From Caldifarciminota bacterium (GTDB lineage Bacteria; Hydrothermota; UBA3072; WFRC01): 6,878 nt of DNA. Both the position numbers and the translations under genes were made by a program. The DNA lies in the NCBI GenBank assembly GCA_015486685.1, contig WFRC01000123.1, positions 1-6,878 of the forward strand, read 5' to 3'. The notes under the pieces were generated by a model. It did no database searches. It saw only the letters and a list, made by a program, of their open reading frames with translations, and was not told the origin of the DNA. Positions 1-4,062 of this stretch are shown here, piece after piece (positions within the stretch are counted from its first letter, which is position 1; each line of letters begins with the position of its first letter).

Positions 1-34
1 ATGAAGTTTTGTATTTTATATTCTAATTTCTGCA
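1..34 (-). CDS. Start of a further head/tail gene, partial at window edge
   Basis: The adaptor stop overlaps an ATG (32-34) as TAATG, the same junction type used between the lysine-rich gene and its follower. The frame is open to the window edge and reads MQKLEYKIQNF. TGGGA lies just upstream as a weak binding site. Eleven codons are too few to identify it; a tail or head-completion protein is expected from gene order. Confidence 0.45.
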
Positions 35-676
35 TTATTCCCAGTTCTCACCTATTTGGCTCATATTAACCTGTTGAGCCCTTTTCCCTTTGTATTTCTT
101 TACCATCTCCTGTAATCTCATCTCGTATTCTATCTTAAAATGATTAGCATTAGCCGTATCTTTTAATTTTGTAGATGCCTCCATTGCAAGATATTGTGGG
201 AAAAGATGTATCTGGACTTCCACAGGAAATTCAGGAATATCTCTATCTGAGACTATTATTGCAGGTCTCTTGATATAGTATAGTCTTAATACTTTATTTA
301 CTGGTAGAGAGGAAAAGGATATGTTATTTCCCCATCTTTTACCATAATAGAATGAACTTATCTCCATCCCTATCAATGTATTGGTAATATATTCATAATC
401 ATCAGGGAACATAATTTCCGCATTTCTGGTATCTACTATCCTGAATTGGATGGGTTTTAACACATTTGTAGGGAGTGTAATTGTCATAGTCGCAGTTGTT
501 ATATCCCAATCACTGGTTGCTTCTAAATCGTGGAGAGTAATGGGAGGTAATCTCATTGCAAGGTCAACAGAACAATCATTCGCCCAATCCATAAATTCTT
601 CGTTTGTCAAAAAGCCCTCGTCGGGCTCAGCCAATAAATGCCGAGCCCGTAGGACTATCTCGTGGAAGGTCATCAT
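35..676 (-). CDS. Head-tail adaptor, P22 gp4/SU10-like
   Basis: The adaptor forms a ring under the portal after packaging and provides the tail attachment surface. The 213 residues show the pattern of gp4-like adaptors: an N-terminal helical part with FHEIVLRARHLLAEPDE (4-20) and LTNEEFMDWANDCSVDLAMR (23-42), where 'e-x-x-x-W-x-N' precedes a helix. A beta part follows: TMTITLPTNVLKPIQFRIVD (63-82), then the VLRLYYIKRPA strand (129-139), typical of 'l-x-l-x-Y-x-x-x-P'. PEFPVEVQIHLFPQYLAMEA (148-167) and a C-terminal helix end the fold. Two ATGs are adjacent (674-676 and 671-673); AAGGTGA lies upstream, and spacing slightly favours the second, while the first overlaps the previous TGA as ATGA. 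GC-rich inverted repeats lie in codons about 9-24. Assignment is by pattern and gene order. Confidence 0.82.
   Translation of the reverse strand: MMTFHEIVLRARHLLAEPDEGFLTNEEFMDWANDCSVDLAMRLPPITLHDLEATSDWDITTATMTITLPTNVLKPIQFRIVDTRNAEIMFPDDYEYITNTLIGMEISSFYYGKRWGNNISFSSLPVNKVLRLYYIKRPAIIVSDRDIPEFPVEVQIHLFPQYLAMEASTKLKDTANANHFKIEYEMRLQEMVKKYKGKRAQQVNMSQIGENWE
606..649 (-). promoter_or_regulatory. Competing hairpins with T-run in the early adaptor coding region
   Basis: On the minus strand CGGGCTC (649-643) can pair with GAGCCCG (628-622), a perfect 7-bp stem with a 14-base loop. The same GAGCCC can instead pair with the following GGGCTT to give 5 to 6 bp around a GACGA loop, followed by T residues (GGGCTTTTTGAC). 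This alternative pairing resembles an antiterminator/terminator switch, but the second stem is short and the region is coding, so chance is likely. Confidence 0.25.
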
Positions 677-990
677 TCACCTTCTGTCTCTTCGTCTTCC
701 TTTAATGCGTCCGCTACAATCTGTTTGATGTTCGGGACTTTGTCTTTATAATCCTTAATTATCCTCTTTAACTCCTCTGCTTTCTTTTCTGCTTCCATTT
801 TGAGGTATTCGTCTAACAGGATAATATGCCTGCCATATCTTTTCCATTTCATCCAGAATTTCTTATCTTTTAGTGGGACAGGGGCTACATCACTATGCTG
901 TTTGTCAAAATCAAGGATGTGTGTTTTATCCAATTTGATATAACCACCTACGCCTTTAAGATTCTTAAAATATACCATTTTTTCTGCCAT
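673..990 (-). CDS. Unrecognised 105-residue phage protein upstream of the head-tail adaptor
   Basis: I do not recognise this protein. The N-terminal half looks beta-rich: MVYFKNLKGVGGYIKLDKTH (5-24), then aromatic and basic FWMKWKRYGRHIILLDEYL (45-63). The second half is a charged helix (EYLKMEAEKKAEELKRIIKD, 61-80), possibly a coiled coil, and a very acidic end (EDEETEGE). No signal peptide or membrane segment is seen. ATG (988-990) has AGGAGG four bases upstream, lying in the overlap with the previous gene. Its TGA overlaps the adaptor start (ATGA). The position between capsid and adaptor suggests a capsid accessory or head-completion role, but similarity data are lacking. A structure prediction compared with capsid decoration proteins would be informative. 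Confidence 0.75.
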   Translation of the reverse strand: MAEKMVYFKNLKGVGGYIKLDKTHILDFDKQHSDVAPVPLKDKKFWMKWKRYGRHIILLDEYLKMEAEKKAEELKRIIKDYKDKVPNIKQIVADALKEDEETEGE

Positions 991-1150
991 ATTTCCTCCT
1001 TTGTTTTTTCTTACTTTCCCCGTATTGACTATAACATATCGCTATAATCTGGTCTCGGGGTCTGTTAGGGTCTCTCTTTGTTAAAGTTTTAATACATCTT
1101 GATATAAACTTTTTCTCATTTTCTTTATCTTTCGGTTTAGGTATAGGCAT
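965..1150 (-). CDS. Small phage protein with FxxRC...AIC cysteine motif
   Basis: This 61-residue protein begins MPIPKPKDKENEKKFISRC and continues to DQIIAICYSQYG (33-44), with only two cysteines (19 and 39). The pattern P-x-P...E...F-x-x-R-C...A-I-C is one I recall from many phage proteins, sometimes as a segment of larger head proteins such as prohead proteases; here it is a separate gene. Its function is not known to me. The C-terminal 18 residues are strongly basic. ATG (1148-1150) overlaps the previous stop as TAATG, with AGGAG nine bases upstream. The last 26 bases overlap the next gene, and tandem AGG AGG arginine codons there form the ribosome binding site for that gene. With the preceding basic protein it may act as one unit or as a frameshift fusion. 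Confidence 0.75.
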   Translation of the reverse strand: MPIPKPKDKENEKKFISRCIKTLTKRDPNRPRDQIIAICYSQYGESKKKQRRKYGRKNGIF

Positions 1151-1350
1151 TATTTTTTTCTCCTTTTCTTTTTCTTCGCCAATTTTTTTAGAGTGAGTGC
1201 CAACCGTGCTCTTTTACCTAATTTTCCACCTTTCTTACTTGCTTTTTTAAGTTTAGATAAAGGGATTTTCTTCCCCTTCTTCACTTTCAAAGTTTTTCGT
1301 AGAACGCCAGGCTTTTTAATCGCTCCCTGTATCCATTTCTTTTTAGCCAT
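1150..1350 (-). CDS. Lysine-rich, acid-free basic protein of a phage 'PGxL...RARLALTL' type
   Basis: This 66-residue protein contains 26 Lys and 5 Arg and no Asp or Glu, a net charge of about +31. The start is ATG at 1348-1350 with GGAGG five bases upstream; an in-frame GTG six bases earlier overlaps that binding site and is rejected. The body, WIQGAIKKPGVLRKTLKVKK (6-25) through GKLGKRARLALTLKKL, resembles from memory a motif seen in many phage proteins (GAIKxPGAL...G...IP...RARLAxTLxxL) without settled function. The end (KKKKRRKK) is almost purely basic. It starts inside the zinc-ribbon stop (ATGGCTAA) and its stop overlaps the next start (TAATG). Binding of packaged DNA or RNA, or neutralising the inner capsid, would fit the charge and position, but this is inference. 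Its last codons form an A AAA AAA heptamer. Confidence 0.82.
   Translation of the reverse strand: MAKKKWIQGAIKKPGVLRKTLKVKKGKKIPLSKLKKASKKGGKLGKRARLALTLKKLAKKKKRRKK
1153..1159 (-). other. Candidate -1 frameshift heptamer A AAA AAA before the stop of the lysine-rich gene
   Basis: The coding strand ends AGG AGA AAA AAA TAA TG, so A AAA AAA lies in the zero frame directly before the stop. After a -1 slip the next codons are ATA ATG CCT, exactly the frame of the next gene. The product would be 66 + 1 + 61 residues. The AAGGAGA just upstream is the binding site of the next gene and might also act on an elongating ribosome. No downstream stimulatory hairpin is obvious. A runs are expected in lysine codons, so chance is a real alternative. 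Confidence 0.35.
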
Positions 1351-1735
1351 TCTCACCTCCTACTTTTTCTTTTATCTCTCGCCAGTAATATGTAGCGCTG
1401 TTATTCCCAATCATTTGTTTCTTCCCTAAATCATCGGGTATAACTACACCGAACCACCACACATTACTGCATTCTGAGCACTTAAATGCTATATCACATC
1501 TGTATTTCATTCTACCTTCATCTCTCCTGAAAAATCTTTCTTGTTTCAATATTACCTTTTCTGAACCACATATAGGACATTTTATAATAAATTTAGGGAA
1601 AAGGAAGTTTTTATATATTTCCCAATGGTTATCAATATTTTTCTCAATCTCCTCTTCACTTAAATTATGCCCTAAATATTTATAAGAGGGGGGCAAGTCT
1701 GCCCCCTCTCTTATTTTGTGGTTATTATGAGCCAT
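1343..1735 (-). CDS. Zinc-ribbon protein downstream of capsid, function unknown
   Basis: This 130-residue protein (from the ATG at 1733-1735) has two CxxC knuckles: CPIC at residues 53-56 and CSEC at 86-89, a four-cysteine zinc-ribbon arrangement. Another Cys (80) lies in YRCDIAFKC. The sequence after the second knuckle, NVWWFGVVI, is a typical hydrophobic ribbon strand. The N-terminal 50 residues and the C-terminus are charged. Such ribbons can bind nucleic acid or just stabilise a small fold, so no reaction can be assigned. The gene overlaps the capsid end by 11 bases. A TTG three bases earlier (1736-1738) is also in frame but weaker. Uniquely among the complete genes here, no GGAGG-like site precedes the start (CATACCTTGATG), so translation probably depends on ribosomes finishing the capsid gene. 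The first 20 codons contain the hairpin at 1682-1714. Confidence 0.8.
   Translation of the reverse strand: MAHNNHKIREGADLPPSYKYLGHNLSEEEIEKNIDNHWEIYKNFLFPKFIIKCPICGSEKVILKQERFFRRDEGRMKYRCDIAFKCSECSNVWWFGVVIPDDLGKKQMIGNNSATYYWREIKEKVGGENG
1682..1714 (-). promoter_or_regulatory. Strong RNA hairpin just downstream of the capsid stop codon
   Basis: ATAAGAG (1682-1688) plus GGGGGC (1689-1694) pair with GCCCCC (1701-1706) plus CTCTTAT (1708-1714). This gives a 13-bp stem with one bulged base (1707) and a six-base loop. In the minus-strand transcript it begins 10 bases after the capsid TAA and 18 bases after the next ATG, inside the zinc-ribbon gene. The bases after it on that strand (AAATATTTA) are AT-rich but not a U-tract, so it is not a textbook terminator. 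It could protect the capsid mRNA 3' end after processing, attenuate transcription, or reduce translation of the next gene. The structure is visible; its role is inferred. Confidence 0.6.
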
Positions 1736-2876
1736 CAAGGTATGCTATGGTTTTTGGTGATTCAACATCCAGTCCTGCAACAGTGAAGTAAGCGTCCTCT
1801 TCGTTTGTGCTATTTCTTGCCTGTATCCCTTTCCAAAGTTGGGTTTTTCTGAATGCTTTAATCTGGACTTCCATCGGGTCATATATTATCCCATCTTTGG
1901 CGTATTTATCTTCCATAAGTGGGTGATATACGAGACCTAACTGCCAAGCCCCTAACCTGATTATCTGCATATCAATTCCCCAATAGTCTGAACTCTGTGC
2001 CAGTCTTAACTTATCCATAAAGATACTGGTAAGTCTATCATACAGGTCTCCACCACAAAGCATAACCTTTTTCTTATCCCCTCTCCCATAATACTTGAAA
2101 GCCTTTGACCTTACAAAAGCAACGAGGTCATCTGCTGTCATAGTGGAAAGAGTGTAAGTGCCTGTTGTTTCCGCACTTACATAATGCATTAACCCTGCTG
2201 TCATATAATCTGCTGTGCTTGAACCTGCTTGTGGCTCACCAAAAAGCATTGCGTATTCAATATCTTTCTTGTGTTCCCTGAGAGACGCAAGTCTCTGAAG
2301 TTTGATTTCATTCGCAACACTCTGACCTGGGAGGGTCTGAGAGTTTTTTGCAAAGAAATCTAACTCAAATGCTCTCCAAAACATCTGGGTATAATTCCAG
2401 TATTCATCTGTTGTCGCATAGTCATCCGCTGAAATCGTTCCAGACGCCCTTGCACCGCCCTGAATAAGAATTACATCGTTATCTGCAAGTGTATGCGCTG
2501 TTGTTCCCGCTACGCCTCTTACAATCGTTAATGTGTTTGTGGTAGTGTTTCTGGCTGTCACCTGTGCAAGTTCATCGTATGCTGTAAATCTTATAATGTC
2601 GTCCACGTGAAACTTACTGGCGTCATCTACTACAATAGATGTATCGGTTGCTGTATAGGCGTATCCTGCCGTTCCATTTGCCTGGTTGATTGCATCTAAT
2701 CTACTGGCGTCGGCGTGATTTGATATGCCAAATTTTGGCTGTATCGCTGTTTCCCATTTAACACCTCTCATAAGAGCCAAAAAAGGTGTCTCATTAGGAT
2801 TTACAATAACTATATTTTCTTGTAAATCTACAATTTGCCGTGCTGATGGTAAATCATAATAATTTTCTACTGACAT
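1725..2876 (-). CDS. Major capsid protein, DUF5309/SU10-like HK97 fold, with inserted beta domain
   Basis: This 383-residue protein forms the icosahedral shell. The N-terminal part has IVNPNETPFLALM (24-36), matching the 'i-x-P-x-d-T-P-f' segment of the SU10/DUF5309 capsid family. Residues about 75-140 form a separate beta-rich insertion: TDTSIVVDDASKFHVDDIIR, then DELAQVTARN and LTIVRGVAGTTAHTL; similar 'F-x-x-G-D...E...V-x-R-G-x-x-G-T' domains occur inside many such capsids. YWNYTQMFWRAFELDF (159-174) and LREHKKDIEYAMLFGEP (199-215) fit the central helix and the 'D-x-E-x-a-x-l-x-G' motif. The C-terminal IIYDPMEVQIKAFRKTQLW (330-348) through DVESPKTIAYL (370-380) fits the final A-domain strands. 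There is no obvious N-terminal cleavage region. It starts at ATG behind AAGGAGG and lies 15 bases after the scaffold stop. Confidence 0.93.
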   Translation of the reverse strand: MSVENYYDLPSARQIVDLQENIVIVNPNETPFLALMRGVKWETAIQPKFGISNHADASRLDAINQANGTAGYAYTATDTSIVVDDASKFHVDDIIRFTAYDELAQVTARNTTTNTLTIVRGVAGTTAHTLADNDVILIQGGARASGTISADDYATTDEYWNYTQMFWRAFELDFFAKNSQTLPGQSVANEIKLQRLASLREHKKDIEYAMLFGEPQAGSSTADYMTAGLMHYVSAETTGTYTLSTMTADDLVAFVRSKAFKYYGRGDKKKVMLCGGDLYDRLTSIFMDKLRLAQSSDYWGIDMQIIRLGAWQLGLVYHPLMEDKYAKDGIIYDPMEVQIKAFRKTQLWKGIQARNSTNEEDAYFTVAGLDVESPKTIAYLDGS

Positions 2877-2888
2877 AAATACCTCCTT
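2874..2888 (-). promoter_or_regulatory. Strong ribosome binding site and start of the capsid gene
   Basis: The coding strand reads AAGGAGGTATTTATG, identical over 15 bases to the scaffold leader. It lies in the short untranslated gap between scaffold and capsid, consistent with high-level translation of the shell protein. Confidence 0.85.
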
Positions 2889-2891
2889 GTA

Positions 2892-3779
2892 TTAAAACGG
2901 AGGTCTTCTCCCTCCTGTGGTATCAAGAAGGTCTTCCATCTCCTTCTCTCCCGCAGATTTGGGTTTCTCCTCCGCTGGTTTTCCTTTACCTTCTGCTACT
3001 GGGGGAGGTTGTTCTGATTGTGTATTTTCTGTAAATTTCTGAAAGTTCTCCTGCCCCATCTTAAACACAATCATTTTAGAAAATGGGTCTGGATAAGAGA
3101 AAAATGGAGACACACCACCCTCTACTACCTTTTTCGTCTCTTCTTTAATGAAATCATAGTATTTCTGGAAAAGGGCTTCTTTTTTAGGGTCGCTCAATAC
3201 ACCTTTAAGGTCGCTTATCAACTCTTTATGTGCTTCCCTTAAAAGTATCTGTTTCTTAATTGCCTCCACCTGCGCCCGTGCTTCCTGTTGTGCTATCTTC
3301 TTGAAAGTGTCAATATCGGGAGTTTCACCAAATAAATCTTCTTCCTCCTCCGGGGTCTCAGTGGTTTGAGATTGTTCCTTCGAGGGTTCTTCAGATAAAG
3401 GCTTTAATAGAGAATCAAGATATGTTTCAATCTCTTTTTTCCTTTGTTCCCCAACTTCATTCGCTAACCTCCCTGACTTACTTTCAATTTCAGCATAGGC
3501 TTTTAGGGCTTCATTCTCATCCTTGAATTTTGCCAATCTTTTGGCAAGTTCAGGATTTTCTTTATCCAGTCCTTTCTCTTTAATCCAATCTGGAAATTTA
3601 ACCTCTCCCGTTTCCGCTGTTTGTGTTGCTCCTTCTGTTTCTGGCTCTACTGAAGAATTATCCTGTTTGGGTTCTTCTTGGGGCTCATCTGTTAATGGTG
3701 CTTTATCTGTTAGTAAGCCATTCAAAGTTTCCTCTGTTTTATCATCTTTCGCACCTTGTTTGTTAAATACATCGTCCAT
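2892..3779 (-). CDS. Scaffold-like head assembly protein
   Basis: This 295-residue protein is very rich in E, K, Q, P and T and lies immediately before the capsid gene, as scaffolding proteins do. It would act inside the procapsid to set capsid curvature and then leave. An acidic disordered N-terminus (1-60) leads into FPDWIKEKGLDKENPELAKRL and KFKDENEALKAYAEIESKSG (84-103), close to the 'F-K-s-x-e-x-a-x-a-Y-x-e-l-E-x-k' pattern that I associate with phage scaffolds. A second acidic linker (125-157) is followed by helical coiled-coil-like sequence (158-219) and a low-complexity tail ending in GGRRPPF. No serine-protease motif is visible, so it is not obviously a protease-scaffold fusion. ATG follows AGGAGG by five bases; a 22-base gap separates it from the previous gene. 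The function is inferred from composition and position. Confidence 0.8.
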   Translation of the reverse strand: MDDVFNKQGAKDDKTEETLNGLLTDKAPLTDEPQEEPKQDNSSVEPETEGATQTAETGEVKFPDWIKEKGLDKENPELAKRLAKFKDENEALKAYAEIESKSGRLANEVGEQRKKEIETYLDSLLKPLSEEPSKEQSQTTETPEEEEDLFGETPDIDTFKKIAQQEARAQVEAIKKQILLREAHKELISDLKGVLSDPKKEALFQKYYDFIKEETKKVVEGGVSPFFSYPDPFSKMIVFKMGQENFQKFTENTQSEQPPPVAEGKGKPAEEKPKSAGEKEMEDLLDTTGGRRPPF

Positions 3780-3791
3780 AAATACCTCCTT
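3777..3791 (-). promoter_or_regulatory. Strong ribosome binding site and start of the scaffold gene
   Basis: The coding strand reads AAGGAGGTATTTATG, ending in the start codon. The same 15 bases precede the capsid gene. The full AGGAGG with a five-base spacer suggests efficient, independent initiation. Confidence 0.85.
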
Positions 3792-3801
3792 TTTGTGGGT
3801 C

Positions 3802-4062
3802 TCAACCCATTAAATCTTCCATTGGGTTGGGATTTTCCACTTTTTGGGTTGTTGCTGTCTTTATCCAGCCGTCAATGTCTGTAAGGATTTTACCGAAAGC
3901 CTTCACTTTCCCCCTTCGGCTGTAAGTCTCACTTTCAGATAAATCCTTTACTAACCAGTCTTTTTCCCTCTCTATGAGGGATTGTATATATTTTTTCAAT
4001 TCTTTTCCAATTACTTCTTTATGAAAAAAAATACCTAATTGTTTTTGTATGTCTTTATCCAA
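3802..4062 (-). CDS. Small helical protein between portal and scaffold, function unknown
   Basis: This 86-residue charged protein is predicted mostly helical from its composition. Visible segments are KELKKYIQSLIEREKDWLVK (20-39), then RRGKVKAFGKILTDIDGWI (49-67) and a proline/asparagine-rich end. The layout of a helix, a short link and a G-K-x-x-A-F-x-x-I-L helix recalls small helical proteins often found after portal genes in other phages; that is a general resemblance, not a family assignment. The start is TTG (4060-4062): GGAGG lies five bases upstream and no ATG or GTG occurs in frame before residue 81. The start overlaps the portal end by eight bases (TTGGATAA), and the binding site codes for the final GGLIG of the portal. 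A run of eight T on the coding strand encodes part of IFFH near residues 11-14. Confidence 0.75.
   Translation of the reverse strand: MDKDIQKQLGIFFHKEVIGKELKKYIQSLIEREKDWLVKDLSESETYSRRGKVKAFGKILTDIDGWIKTATTQKVENPNPMEDLMG

Noticed and set aside
450..728. Open frame on the plus strand opposite the adaptor
   Set aside because: It lies opposite a well-supported gene, crosses a gene boundary, and its product has no recognisable pattern.
1354..1356. GTG start for the lysine-rich gene
   Set aside because: The GTG overlaps the GGAGG binding site, which is correctly spaced for the ATG at 1348-1350.
1193..1429. Hydrophobic open frame on the plus strand that could look like a membrane protein
   Set aside because: Phe and Leu runs are the reverse complement of the lysine codons of the basic gene; it spans two real genes.
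3523..3813. Serine-rich open frame on the plus strand opposite the scaffold
   Set aside because: Its composition mirrors the E/K/P/T-rich scaffold codons, and it is a shadow of that gene.
4024..4031. Run of eight T on the coding strand as a frameshift site
   Set aside because: It encodes IFFH near the start of the small helical protein, and no useful alternative frame follows, unlike the A7 site.
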